A stretch of DNA of 64,000 nucleotides from Pyrenophora tritici-repentis (lineage: Eukaryota; Ascomycota; Dothideomycetes; Pleosporales; Pleosporaceae), in the NCBI RefSeq assembly GCF_003171515.1, contig NC_089399.1, positions 3,658,001-3,722,000 on the forward strand, written 5' to 3'. Numbering within the stretch: position 1 is the stretch's first letter; every line of letters begins with the position of its first letter. Under the pieces are notes generated by a model. The model saw only the letters and a program-made list of their open reading frames with translations, made no database searches and was not told the DNA's origin. The position numbers and the translations under genes were made by a program. Of the stretch, positions 34,420 to 45,770 are shown piece by piece.

Positions 34420-35992
34420 GACGGTGGAGATATCCTGCAGTCTAATGGTACGTGGGTCCTTACATCTAATAGTCATTCTCAGGTGACCTTGAGATCTTTT
34501 CACCGTCTTCATCATCATTTCATCAGATCTCCGTTGAACCGTGCTGCTACAACTTACCTATGATATTGGTAAAATTTCGGGAATGTTTTGAACTGAACTG
34601 ACGGTTTCGTCTAATCCAGAGCGCGAACCTCTTGAGTGCTCGCAGCCAAGAGGCCCATTTCTTCCTTTCAGGAAAATCTACAGCCTACGCAAAACCGTGG
34701 CCAACTTTAAATACGTCTTTACGAAGAACAGGATTATGCGGCCATGGTTCGTATGCGATCCACTCACAAGTGGGCCGATTTACTCATTGACTACCGCCCA
34801 TCGCTGGTCAACTCTTCCTCTTTGTGTTGATATCAGAGAGCGGCAACCAGCCTACGCACAATCGGTAACGACGAAAGCGTGGTCTAACAACGGAAGCCTG
34901 ACTTGCTATACACCATCTCCGCCGCTCACTCCACGCGATCTCTCGACACCATCCAGAATTGCGATCCCTACTGGTTCTACTGGAGCAAGACGTGCTCAAG
35001 TTCAGCTCACCCCGCAAAGAGATTCATCATGTCCCCACAGTCTATTCAGTGGACGTCCAAAAGCTTACTCACCACGCATCGCGGAAGCTTCGAAAGACTG
35101 TGACTGCGCTCCTGAGGATGGCGTGCATCAATTGCCCGAGGCTTAGTGATTAGCTTATCGCATCAATCAGTTTTCCCAACTTGCATGTATATCCTGTACA
35201 TGACAGCTGTAGCTTCTCACTATAGTTTTTTCATACCCGTTCAATTTCTCTTGCTCTTTGTCGGAATGACTTGCTTTTCCTTGCTTTTCACTGTCAATCT
35301 TTCCATCTTACTTCCGCCTGCCTGCCAGTCTAATATATGCCCTGCAGTCTATCTTTTGATTATGGGATGTATGTATTGATATCTTTCTTTACGCTAGTTG
35401 TTTAATGCGCACCATAATTACATATTTCTTTCACTTCAGGTCAGGATCGTTTCACTCTGTAGACCAGGAGTTCCTTACCTTTACTGCTACGGAATCTGTT
35501 CAACAGGTTCAGCCACGACATAGGAAACAATTCGAGGATGTTCAGTATACTTGGACTGTATTTGACCAGATCGGAGATGGTAATAGCAGCCCATTGATAT
35601 CTACGAACATTACGATCTCCATCGAGCCCTGCAGGACAAAGATCGCCATCCACAGTAAAACTCTACCACTAATACTTTCGGTTTCCTATCGTTGTGATGT
35701 CAGTACGTGCATGCGGCATGGCACAATCGCGATGTTGGTGATCAGCACACGGGCTCGCTCTTCTTGTCGTCATAACCTCGTGACGACGAAATCGACGACA
35801 TTATCTCCGCAAACGATGCGATTGCATCACAGGAAGGAGCGCACCTGGGTAATGGCATATAGCCCCGAAACATATGGCTATTTTGGCACTTCCTCTTCGG
35901 TTCTTCTGGCTCAAAATCTCTTCGAACGTACTACCCTCATATACTCATCAATACTTCCGTCTCAAATCAGCAACCTACCTCAGTAACAGAAG
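34420..35992. other. 1.6-kb stretch without a supportable gene
   Basis: Three + strand frames of 77-193 codons (34697-35146, 35146-35379, 35405-35986) lack domains, ATG-context and splice support and look like chance frames. The region separates the Roadblock gene from a decayed GPR1-like gene. No repeat or RNA gene recognised. Confidence 0.4.
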
Positions 35993-36864
35993 ATGGCTCT
36001 GAACGGTCCTCGTGAATCCGAGAAGCTCGACAAAACACTCGAGCAAACACCAGGTATACATATATTCCTAGGACCCATCGCTCCACCCGCCGCGCTCGGT
36101 CTCGCAGGCTTCGCAGGATCAACATGGATCACATCGTCCTACATCGCCAACTGGTGGGGCAGTCCGGAGAGTCCTACAATCTTCTTCCCGTTTGTAGGCT
36201 TATTCGGCGGACTGGCGCAGTTCATTGCCGGTCTATACGGGTTCAAAGCGAGGGATACGCTCGTGACTGATAAACACCATGTGGGGTAGTTTTTGGATTG
36301 GTATTGGGATTTTGTATGCTTTCGTGGTAAATTAAAGCCGAACGAGTAGTGATATGGAAATGGTACTTATGCTGCTTGTTGCAAATAGGCTGCTGGAGCT
36401 ATACCAGCGCATTCGGTTTATACGCATTTCCCCGAGCTGGCTTCTTGCTTCGTCATCCTCTGCATAATTACCTGGTCTGGTGCTCTCGCGGCCACGGCGC
36501 GCGACATCGTCCTTTCGATGTGCCTCTTCTCCCTCGCCATCGGCAGCACTATTGCGTGTTGCATGTTTGCGTACAACGGCGCACCTTCCTCGGCCGCTGA
36601 TACGAGAGTGCATCTGGTGACGGTCTCTCAGGTGGTGTCACTATGGGCATGAAGGCAGTGAGCTACTTTTGGATTTTCGCGGCCCTATGTGCTTGGTGGC
36701 GTGTTACTGTCTATTTGGTTGAGGAGGCGTATAGACCTGACCATACGATTACGAAGTTTTTCCCTGTTGGAAGGACGCCGATAGAGAGGAGAGCGCCGCT
36801 TGTTATTCCTGGTCTGGGCGAACCAGGTGTCAAGAGGGGTGTGCCAAAGCCGTTACTTGTTTAG
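35993..36864 (+). pseudogene. GPR1/FUN34/YaaH acetate-transporter family gene, frameshifted
   Basis: Relative of Ady2/AcpA-type plasma-membrane acetate permeases. From ATG 35993 exon 1 reads the family block FLGPIAPPAALGLAGFAGST and NWWGSPESPTIFFPFVG, FIAGLYGFKARDTLVT. At about 36267-36279 the frame breaks: the next conserved block (MWGSFWIGIGILYAFV) is shifted by +1, consistent with a 2-nt deletion. A regular intron (36327-36388) then joins to AAGAIPAHSVYTHFPELA. A second shift near 36611-36616 precedes GGVTMGMKAVSYFW and WWRVTVYLVEEAY. The two shifts cancel, and exon lengths total 810 nt. Either a recent pseudogene or two local sequence errors. Confidence 0.8.
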
Positions 36865-37538
36865 ATGGGCGGTGGTTGTCGCTAAGTGTGAAGTGGTATG
36901 CTATGTGGTGGTGTGAGTAAATGATCAGTGGTATCAATGTATTTTTACGTGAATATTCATATTGGTAATCAGAGGGTTATTGACGCAAAATACGATGGAA
37001 TCATTGAATGCAAAGCCATCGTTTTCATTGAACTCATTGAAAAATGTTACTTGTATATCATGTTTTGAGGTGGTTGGATGTGCAGAAATGTGTGAGAAGG
37101 GTGCGCAAAGAATTCAGTTGGGCTATCAGATCTCCGATACCTACCCGTGATTTCCCCGCCATGATGTCGCGATCTCGGCTTGGCATTCCCTCAAGCACGC
37201 AATTCGCGCTAACACGCCTTTTCGTCGCGTCGAGGCGATATTCCGTCAATTTGCACTCTATCGCCCGAAAGACGTGCTTGTGTGAGCAGTAAGAGCCAAT
37301 CATGGCTGATGTTAACGATTACGCCTTCCTCGGTCCTCAATCTGCCGATGTCGCTGGTAGTATACGGCACTTTTTGACTCCTAGGAGGCGACCAGTCCAC
37401 TCCCCCAGTATCCTCCCACGGTGAAGCCTCGGAGAGACTGACTTCAGCTCTTACACACTATTTCTCTTATATCAACGAGAGCAACTTACATCCTTCATTG
37501 AAAGGTCAAGTTGCTGAGGCGCATATCTTGTTTACAAG
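36865..37538. other. Intergenic region upstream of MET10
   Basis: About 670 bp of promoter and spacer for the sulfite-reductase subunit. Short frames on both strands unsupported. No clear sulfur-regulator site identified. Confidence 0.4.
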
Positions 37539-40500
37539 ATGCATTTCCAGCAAACAGAATCCGCTGGCCCTGGTGCCGAGCAGAACAACACCAAAACCTT
37601 CACAAAGAAATCGTCCAGTTTGCCATTCGGCCAGGACCTTTCCTACCAATCTATCAGCGGCCCCACCTACCTCACTGCGCAAACTCTCGTTCAGCAGGTC
37701 GCATATGCCCTCTCAGACAGGATATTTGCTTACTCCGCTGAGTCGTTCGACCTGGATGTAGCAGTCAAGTACTGGCAGGAACAAGGGGAGAAAAATGCCT
37801 TTGGCTACCAAACTGGAGTGTCTTCTTTGGAGACACGGACAGGTGCTGGAGCCATTGCATTAGGATACATGTTCTCCAAGGACTTCGACTTGAAGAAACG
37901 CCATATTCCTCAGTCAATTGTCGCCTCTTCGTCGACATTGAACTACCTCCGCGCCTCGCTCGATCAGTTATCCGCCCTATACTCGGTTGCAAACCCTCTT
38001 ACCGCTCACATTGCTGCTGTCGACTACTCCGCAAACTCGAGCGCTGGTCTTGTCACCGACTATGTCTCCTCCCTCACACTCGCTGAAGACCTCGGTCTTG
38101 GTCTCGTCTGCAGCCCGTCGGTTTTCGAGGCGCAGCACATGGCTCTCTTTTCCACCTTGCTCTCGAGCGTTCTCCCCACAATTCACACATACGATGGAAT
38201 AAGCGTAGGAAGGGAGACAGCTAGACTGGTCGACACACTGGACCAGACTAGGCTATATGACAACTACGAGGCGGTACTCAAGGCTGTCTCGGATGTGGAC
38301 AAGAAGCACTCGGATACTGCTGGCCGCGTTCTGCGCTTGCTCCAGGCCTTCAACGACGAGCTCGGTGAGGACTACAAGCTCTTTGACTACTACGGTCATG
38401 AGGAGCCAGAGAGCGTGTTGGTGGTCTTTGGTACCGTCGAGGCATCTTTGACTGCCCAGGTTGCAACTGCCCTATCAAAGGACGGAGACAAGGTCGGCGT
38501 TATCAACGTTCGTGTCTACCGTCCCTTTGTAGAGGAGGCTTTCTTGGAAGCGCTCCCCAAGAGCACTCGCCGCATCGCTGTTCTGGGTCAGGTCAAGGAT
38601 GAGGCTGCTGTGCTCGACCCTGCTGAGTACTCCAGACTCTACTCCGACGTTTTGGCGACGATTCAGTTTGCTTTCGACAGGGACGTCGAAGTGACTGACG
38701 TCAAGTACTCGCGCGAGCAGGTCTGGACACCCAGCAACTTCCTTGACGCTTTCCGTCAGATCCACGCAGAGAAGGCCGGAGCCGAAGTGCGCTCATACGT
38801 CGACATCTTGAACACTGCCGACGTCAAGCAATACTCTTTCTGGAACTTGGACGAGTCTCTAGCAGCAAATGCACCCGTCGTGATTGGAAAGCTCTTCTCC
38901 AACGACTCTTCAAAGAACGTATTCGTTCGCAGCGGCCATGACAACCTGGTTCAGGGCGGTGTTACTCGCACGGACATCCGCAATGCCGACTACACAATCG
39001 AAGCACCATATGCTGTAGAGCAGGCCGATGTCGCTTTCATTGGCGACTTGGCCATTCTCAAAGAGTTTGACGTGCTGAACAGTGTAAAGGCGGACGGCAC
39101 CGTTATTGTCAAGCTTCCTGGCGTCAAGGATGAGGATATCGAGAAGAAGCTGTCGCCTGCTTTCCGCAAGACGCTCGTTGGCAAGGATATTGAGCTTTTC
39201 GTGCTTGACCCTGCTCTTTCCGAAGCCGTTGCTGAAGATGAATCTCTGGAATCCTACCTCACCCAGCTAGCCTTCCTGAAGATTGCCCGTGAGGATCTTC
39301 TGACCTCTGGTCTGTCCAAGCTTGCTGCTATCAACGGCGACTCTGAAGTGTTTGAGAAGCTTAGCAAGCAGCTTGAAAGCGCTCTCCGTCAAATAGATGT
39401 CCCTGCTGCCTGGGGCACTGAAGAAGAAGACTCTGAGCCTACTACTCTTCCCGCGGACATCAACATCAACAGCTTTGCTCCGTTCAACCGTATTGAGCCC
39501 GAGCCTCCAACCCTGCTCAAGAACTGGGAGGTCGCAGCCAAGGGCTATGCCTTCAAGGAGGCTTTTGGAACCGCCAACCAGGTCCGTCCCGATCTTGGTG
39601 TCAAGACTAGCATCGTGCATGTCAAGGAGCGTCGCCGTCTTACCCCGCAAAATTACGATCGTAACATCTTCCACATAGAGTTCGACCTTGGCGACTCCGG
39701 TGTTACATACGCTATCGGTGAGGCTCTCGGTATTCATGCTGAGAATGACGAGAGGCAAGTCGACGAGTTCATCAAGTGGTACGGTCTCAACCCCAACGAG
39801 GTTGTGGAGGTGCCTTCCCGCGAGGACCCCAACGTGCTTGTGAACCGTACTGTCTACCAGTCTCTCATCCAGAACGTCGACATCTTCGGTCGCCCTCCCA
39901 AGAAGTTCTACGAAGCGCTCGCCGAATTCGCCGATAACGATGCTGAGAAGCAGGAGCTTCGTCAAATTAGCAGCCCAGAGGGTGCTACGGAGTTCAAGCG
40001 TCGCGCTGAGATGGACACCGTCACTTATGCTGACATCCTGCTTGACTTCCCATCTGCCCACCCAAGCTTCCACGATATTGTCCGTATCGTCAACCCCATG
40101 AAGCGCCGCGAATACTCTATCGCCTCAGCCCAACACGTAACCCCCAACTCTGTCTCCCTGCTCATCGTCACTGTCAACTGGGTCGACCCCAAGGGCCGCG
40201 ACCGTTTCGGACAAGCAACCCGCTACCTCAACAGCCTCAAGGTCGGCTCTCCCGTTACCGTCTCTGTCAAGCCCTCGGTTATGAAGCTCCCCACCAAGAC
40301 CACAGCGCCCATCATCATGGCAGGTCTCGGAACCGGTCTCGCCCCCTTCCGCGCCTTTGTCCAAGAGCGCGCCTACCAAAAGCAGCAAGGCCACGAAATC
40401 GGCGAGATCCTTCTCTACATGGGCTCCCGCCACCAGCGCGAAGAGTACCTATATGGCGAAGAATGGGAAGCCTACCAAGATGCCGGTATCATCACTCTTC

Positions 40501-40778
40501 TCGGTCGCGCCTTTTCTCGTGACCAGCCTCAGAAGATCTACATCCAGGATCGCATGAGGGAGTCGCTCAAGGATATCAGACGTAGTTATCTCGAGAAGGA
40601 GGGTAGTTTTTACCTTTGCGGTCCTACTTGGCCTGTGCCGGATGTTACCGAGGTGCTGCAGGAGGCGGTTGAAGTGGAGCATAAGGCTAAGAGCGCGGTT
40701 GGGGCGAAGAAGATTGATAGCAGAAAGGAGATTGAGAAGTTGAAGGATGAGGGGAGGTATGTGCTTGAGGTTTATTAG
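37539..40778 (+). CDS. MET10: Sulfite reductase [NADPH] flavoprotein alpha subunit (Met10)
   Basis: Intronless 1079-residue flavoprotein of assimilatory sulfite reductase, which passes electrons from NADPH through FAD/FMN to the hemoprotein subunit that reduces sulfite to sulfide. The N-terminal ~640 residues resemble pyruvate-ferredoxin-oxidoreductase-type modules as in other Met10 proteins (PTYLTAQTLVQQVAYAL, SSAGLVTDYVSSLTLAEDL, NVRVYRPFVEEAF). The C-terminal ~400 residues are the FAD/NADP reductase: KRREYSIASAQ (FAD), GLGTGLAPFRAFVQER (NADP), LLYMGSRHQREEYLYG and SFYLCGPTWPVPDV. Length and order agree with yeast and filamentous-fungal Met10; the partner hemoprotein is not in this window. 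Confidence 0.93.
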   Translation: MHFQQTESAGPGAEQNNTKTFTKKSSSLPFGQDLSYQSISGPTYLTAQTLVQQVAYALSDRIFAYSAESFDLDVAVKYWQEQGEKNAFGYQTGVSSLETRTGAGAIALGYMFSKDFDLKKRHIPQSIVASSSTLNYLRASLDQLSALYSVANPLTAHIAAVDYSANSSAGLVTDYVSSLTLAEDLGLGLVCSPSVFEAQHMALFSTLLSSVLPTIHTYDGISVGRETARLVDTLDQTRLYDNYEAVLKAVSDVDKKHSDTAGRVLRLLQAFNDELGEDYKLFDYYGHEEPESVLVVFGTVEASLTAQVATALSKDGDKVGVINVRVYRPFVEEAFLEALPKSTRRIAVLGQVKDEAAVLDPAEYSRLYSDVLATIQFAFDRDVEVTDVKYSREQVWTPSNFLDAFRQIHAEKAGAEVRSYVDILNTADVKQYSFWNLDESLAANAPVVIGKLFSNDSSKNVFVRSGHDNLVQGGVTRTDIRNADYTIEAPYAVEQADVAFIGDLAILKEFDVLNSVKADGTVIVKLPGVKDEDIEKKLSPAFRKTLVGKDIELFVLDPALSEAVAEDESLESYLTQLAFLKIAREDLLTSGLSKLAAINGDSEVFEKLSKQLESALRQIDVPAAWGTEEEDSEPTTLPADININSFAPFNRIEPEPPTLLKNWEVAAKGYAFKEAFGTANQVRPDLGVKTSIVHVKERRRLTPQNYDRNIFHIEFDLGDSGVTYAIGEALGIHAENDERQVDEFIKWYGLNPNEVVEVPSREDPNVLVNRTVYQSLIQNVDIFGRPPKKFYEALAEFADNDAEKQELRQISSPEGATEFKRRAEMDTVTYADILLDFPSAHPSFHDIVRIVNPMKRREYSIASAQHVTPNSVSLLIVTVNWVDPKGRDRFGQATRYLNSLKVGSPVTVSVKPSVMKLPTKTTAPIIMAGLGTGLAPFRAFVQERAYQKQQGHEIGEILLYMGSRHQREEYLYGEEWEAYQDAGIITLLGRAFSRDQPQKIYIQDRMRESLKDIRRSYLEKEGSFYLCGPTWPVPDVTEVLQEAVEVEHKAKSAVGAKKIDSRKEIEKLKDEGRYVLEVY

Positions 40779-42268
40779 ATGGGGTTGTTTAAGAAATAGA
40801 GATGCTGTAGTTGTTCGGTTAGTGTGGTGAATGCATGATTAGGTTTCATAGTTTGAGTTTTCTTTGCTGCTGTGTATTCGTTGCTATAGTCTCACGTCCG
40901 CACAGATGATGATGATGATGATGATGATGTAGTAGCTGAGCAGTGGTAGAGTTCAGGAAAAGCCCATCTGGGCTGACTGGTTCATGTAGGGCACTGGCAG
41001 TCTGTCTGGTACGCAGTGATGATGAAAAGCTTTTAGCAGTAATAACTCCCTACTTTTACTTTCTCCGGCTGCGGAGTAACCAGTCCCTTCTTTTCTTCAC
41101 CAAACCTCTGACACCCTCACTAGCCCGCCACCAGCTAGTCGCAAATTGGCACTACGCCACCACAGTTGCTGGATCTGTGTGGCCCATTGTGGGAGCCTTC
41201 TTCTGTCAAAATCTTGAAAAGGTGTGTAAATTAGCCATTTGAATGCTTTTTTAATTTCATTTGAGCTCTCTAACGACCGGCCCTGACTGCTACTCGCCTA
41301 TGGAACAGACAGTGCCGTTGTAGATGATATGTAGATGATAGTGCATAGTCTTTAGGACTGGGTAAAAATGTGTTTGTTTTACTGGCAGTCCCCAGCACGT
41401 CTGACTTGATTTTGTTATTTGCTTCAATTTTATTTCGATGTAACTAGCGATTGAGTCTGTAGGTTTCAATACAATCAAGTGTAGTATTTAGGAATCAGTA
41501 AGAACGAGTGTCTTTCATCGCCAGTTGTCAGCATGTCTGACATGAGACAAGTGTGAGAACGCTCGGTAGAGCTCCCATCAGAATCATGTATTCCATTGTT
41601 GCTCAGCTTGATGTCTCAGACTTGAGTTTGTTGTGTGTTTCAATTTTCTTTGATCGAGTGATTGCGTCTCGGACTTCAACTGTATACTTAAACTAGGTAT
41701 ATGGCACCTTGTACTTGGGTATTCCTGGCGGTATAGCATGTTCATCTCTTTGTGGTGCCAATGCGAGGCTCGTATACGATGAGATACTCCCGAAATTGCA
41801 CGATCGTCGACGCTGTGTATTTCTTCCGTCATTTCTCGCAGGGTGCACAACATCTTCATCGCCCACCAGTGGATGCACAATTTCTATACGAGTTCGGGGC
41901 AAAGTTAAGCCATGCCATACCCAAAGATATTTTGATGTTAATGATTGATAAATACGAGAGATGCTAACAACGCTAGACCGGATGGAGGCTATTACTCGCA
42001 TCTGAACAGTGCATCTACAAAGTCATTGATCCTATACTGGCTGTGATCATGCACAGGGGCGTTATTGTCAAGGTCGTACTCGCATAGGGGTAGTGTTCAC
42101 TGGTTTTGGAATCTATCACTGTATTGCAATACGCCCGACTACCCCTGTAATGGTACTTCACGCAGGCATTATGTGTTTACTGCATTCGACCTGCTTTCTA
42201 TATATTATCTACCTTTTCCCCATGAATATATCCATCACCTCAGGGTTTCAAACATCAACGACAACAAG
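40779..42268. other. 1.5-kb intergenic region with a diverged direct repeat
   Basis: No gene supported. Two related ~70-bp segments at about 41398-41468 and 41610-41681 share the order GACTTGA.TTTGTT, TTCAATTTT.TTT, GATTG.GTCT. The microsatellite at 40905-40929 also lies here. Confidence 0.45.
40905..40929. repeat. (GAT)n microsatellite
   Basis: Eight perfect GAT units plus one base, 25 bp, in non-coding DNA 125 bp downstream of the MET10 stop. Confidence 0.9.
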
Positions 42269-44823
42269 ATGAGTCAGCAAACCACCTCTCAAAATCGCCT
42301 GGAGCGATACAAGAGCCTTGGAAAGCATGTCTCGAGTTTTCTATACAACGAATGCGCCCAAGTCGTTGGACCGAAACGTTGGGAGAAGATGATTGGGTCT
42401 TCTTCCAGCACGAACCCCCAAAAACTTCCAATACGTATGTACAAGCCCGCCGCTGAACTATTGTACAAGCACTCATCCCCACAGATCTCCACTGTTCAAG
42501 CTGTGGTGAAAGATCTGAAGACAGTCATCCGCTTGCGGAAAGCACAGAGCGCCTTCTACCAGCATAAGCCGAACCAGACACCTGAGGATCTCAAGTCCCA
42601 CAATGGCCACCAGTACTTCATCAGCGTGCTTGAAGAAGTATTGGATTCTATGGTTCAGCTGTCTGTGCGTCTTACGGTAGAAGCGTGTCTCAAGAAACAG
42701 CACAATCCCACTCCCGCCGTACCATCCACCGCTGAATCCGAATTGGAAGAGTCCATCCAGACATTCTAGGAGAAGGAGAAGGCGGATAGTAGCAGCAGTG
42801 AAGAGACCTTGCGTCGCACTAAGGAAGACGAGCTGGAGGAAAACTACGGTTTCTACCTGGCATATTTCCAGATCGACTCTGAGGCTATCCGTTCTTTCTG
42901 CAAGTCATGCTGGCAAATGCACAAGAAGGGAGAGCTATCTTTGGAGATCGCCGCCATGATGACCAACACCGGTTACATTCTCCTTGAGGCGCGCATGTCC
43001 GAGCTTATCCTCGAGACTGAGACTATCCGCAAGAAGCTGACCAAGACCAAGGTTGGTGTTCTCCAAGACAGCGACCCCTTGTACCGCATACACAGTCCGC
43101 AACAATCAATTAAGTGGGTCCTAGAAGGTTCAGATTGGATTGATTGATTACCGCTTTAAGCCTAGTAGTTACCTATAGGAGTTTAAGCCCTACCTAGATA
43201 GGTAAGTGGGTCTAGGAGAGTGACCGGATTGAATTGATTGTTGCGGAGTCTAACCGCATACACCAGCAATGGAAGTCGCAAATGGATGCTGGGAATCTTG
43301 GATATTCTGAGACGCACTTCGGCTTAGGACTGGACGTTATGCTCCAATACTGGGAAGAGAACAGCTAGACCCCAGGTATGGACCTCAGCATCTTGCTGGA
43401 CGCAACGCCACTTGCTGACTTGATCGACGTAGATCAAGCTCCTATTCCTGAACGCGAAGAACAAAGCGCACGGCAGAAGTGGGACATCGCGGCATTTCTA
43501 GTCCGCGAGTTCTTGCGGACCGCAAAAGTACTGCCTCCAAAGGAGTCGCCGGAATGGAGAAGACTACCAGAGAGCAGAGGCGGTGACCGGCTCACCGTCT
43601 CAATGTGCCGCATGTTCCGCGAAGGCACTGTTGGAGATTGGCAGCCGCTTGGACTTGATCTGCTTGTGGATGCCATCAACATCCTTGGGCCCAAAGTTGA
43701 CGAGCCTTGGAAGTCTTTCCGACAGACACATCGGAAGAGCCCCGTGAGCCGCGTGATCCCTTTCGTAACGCTCCTTCCTGACAGCTTGTCAGATTTCCGG
43801 TACCAGTTCACCAGTCCCGATGAGGATCTGATGGTGACTGCGATCGGAAAGTTGCGCTGGGCAGCCAAACGCAAGGCGAAGAAGCGAGGAAAGGGCGTTT
43901 CTGAATCTCCAATCAACACGGAGATACCAAAATTCTTCCTAAGCTCCAAGAATGTCGTCCAAACAGGCATTACTTCGTTTCTTCGCAAGTTTGGCACGAA
44001 CGGGTTCCCGATAATCCACGATATGTACCAGATACGCAGTGCACTCGTGGAGGCAGGGCGACTACCTCAGAACGCAAAGTGGGGGCATCTCGACCATTTG
44101 GCAGAATCTGACGGCGAAGAGATTATTTTCGTGGGAACAGACGCGCCTAAATGGCTCTGCAAACGATCAGATCCCCTATTCGACATCGCACAAAGCTCTG
44201 CGTTCTTGCTGGAAACAGTGACGAAGGGGGAGATGGAAAAATACTTCTTCAGATCAGAAATCGGTAGCATCCTGGTAGCCATGACAGTTGCTGAAGACGA
44301 CCCATTCATTGGACTGCGGCGTCTCCAGAACTGGATCATGGACGACAAGCTCATGGCATGGCTATGTCCAAAGGCCTCGCAGACCGCTGTCACCGAAGAT
44401 TGTGATGAAAATCTCTCCATAGCATTCGAAAACCTCGACCTCGCCGCTACCCATGATTATGAGAGCAAAGCACCCCGGACAAAGGGCCAAGAAGCCTTTC
44501 GCAAGCGCGCCCTGGATGAACTCAAAGGGGACACGAACGAGGACGGGTACCTCACTCCAGCGGCGCAACTCCGGTGGCTCTTCCAGGTCATGCGGGATGA
44601 CGAACAAAAATGCTTCATTGATCTATCTAAGCTACTTGGCGATTGCGAAGAGCTAGGTGAGAAGATTGATCAAAGTATGCTGGTGCCCATCCCAAAGACT
44701 TACCGAAACCACGGGAAGCAGCATTCTTCATTTTTGATGATGTGGCATGGCCTGCACGGAGCCCCGGAAATTGAGTCCCTGGTAAAAGAGGTCGCCAAGT
44801 TATTCCAAGAAAAGATGGAGTAG
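42269..44823 (+). pseudogene. DUF6604-type protein gene, broken by two stops and a MITE
   Basis: A large fungal gene of unknown function. The N-terminal part (RYKSLGKHVSSFLYNE, VVKDLKTVIRLRKAQSAFY) resembles the DUF6604 domain found in many filamentous ascomycetes. Three lesions interrupt one otherwise continuous frame: TAG at 42767-42769, a 162-bp MITE at 43092-43253, and TAG at 43366-43368. Taking out the MITE plus one 8-bp target duplication (170 nt) leaves 2385 nt in a single frame (795 codons counting the two stops), so all downstream codons remain in phase. Both stops could derive from CAG by C-to-T in a CpA context. The open frame of 481 codons from ATG 43378 might still be translated as a fragment. 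Function unknown. Confidence 0.75.
43092..43253. mobile_element. 162-bp hAT-like MITE, copy 1
   Basis: Non-autonomous element with terminal inverted repeats sharing TCCGCAACAATCAATT (left end ACAGTCCGC..., right end ...GCGGAGTCTA) and flanked by an 8-bp duplication CCGCATAC at 43084-43091 and 43254-43261. Eight-base duplications and YAG-type ends fit the hAT superfamily. Inside, TAAGTGGGTC(C)TAG occurs near both ends as a direct repeat. It contains no coding capacity. Identical apart from the last base to copy 2 at 46438-46599. It supplies the stop that truncates the host frame (tail QQSIKWVLEGSDWID). Confidence 0.88.
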
Positions 44824-45004
44824 TCGCTTGCTAGAGGCTTCTGTGATGTGCTGAACTCAGATTCTTGTGGTAGGGTGATGGTGTATAGGTTTCCATGGTA
44901 AAGGAGGTCGTCAAGTTGTTCCAGGAAGAGAAGAAGTAGTCGCTGTCAAGATGCTTTCGCGCTGCGTTGAGATCAGACTCTTGTGGTAGGGTAATGGTGT
45001 ATAG
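44781..45004. repeat. Tandem duplication of the 3' end of the DUF6604 gene
   Basis: Unit A (44781-44896) covers the last codons, the stop and ~75 bp of the 3' flank of the DUF6604 gene; unit B (44897-45004) repeats it directly at roughly 80-85% identity. Unit B still reads VKEVVKLFQEE before its own TAG, so the second copy mirrors the C-terminus VKEVAKLFQEK. The divergence suggests an old slippage or unequal-exchange event, older than the MITE insertion. Confidence 0.75.
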
Positions 45005-45211
45005 TTTCACTTCCAATAGCATTCAATGTAAGATTCTTTCCAACAGTTTTTTTCTCTCCTACTTTACTCCGTTTATTGAATATGGGTATTTTTCAGTGCT
45101 ATATGATCACTCGGTATAGGATCCAGATTGTTCGAATAAACGATTAGTTACTAACTATCTAGAAACTATAAAAAAAGAGATATAATATTAAGCTTTTAAT
45201 AATGCTATAGA

Positions 45212-45408
45212 TGTCGGCATACACACGGTGTGTCGCCTAATAAGGCCCAATGTACCGCCTCGATCCTACTTCGGCCCAACTCGGACCCAACGCTATGTAT
45301 ACCTTCGTAGCCCCCACATTCGTAGAATCATCATACACCAGAATACCAATACACAAGATTACCTTAGCTACTGTTATTCACCGTACGATCGTACAAGGCC
45401 TTCCAACA
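45212..45408 (+). repeat. 5' LTR, 197 bp
   Basis: Begins TGTCGGCATACACACGG and ends CCTTCCAACA. Base-for-base identical with the 3' LTR by inspection. The embedded frame that reads through it has no function of its own. Confidence 0.95.
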
Positions 45409-45770
45409 CTGATCAGTGATTGCACGGCAGTCACAGACAGTTAGGTTAAGAAGAGATAGATTCTTTACCCGCGCGTTCCCTAGATTGCCTATATCAGCAA
45501 GGCGGAGTTATCTATGCTAAGCTCACTGTTAGCTATATCAGGCGTCGTTCGTGGCTAGCGACCGACCGTTACAGCCGTATCAGAAGCGTTCCAAGACGCC
45601 GTCTATACACGCGCCAACCGACCGGTTGAGATTTGACCCGTGTACAACCCACGACCACCGACGCATCTCTAGCGAACGCAGCTAGCGCAACAAGCGTCAA
45701 CAAGAACACAATAGCAGGAGAGAGAACATCATCGGAAAGAGCACCGGTAGCCAGGACACCGGCAGTAGGA

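Noticed and set aside
34697..35986. Three consecutive + strand frames of 77-193 codons
   Set aside because: No domain, no supportable introns and no family resemblance; they look like chance open frames in non-coding DNA.
39267..40073. A 268-codon minus-strand frame inside MET10
   Set aside because: Antisense shadow of the GC-rich MET10 coding sequence, with no recognisable domain.
45228..45444. Short frames in the LTRs, repeated at 51202-51480
   Set aside because: They simply read through the LTR repeats and occur in duplicate because the LTRs are identical.
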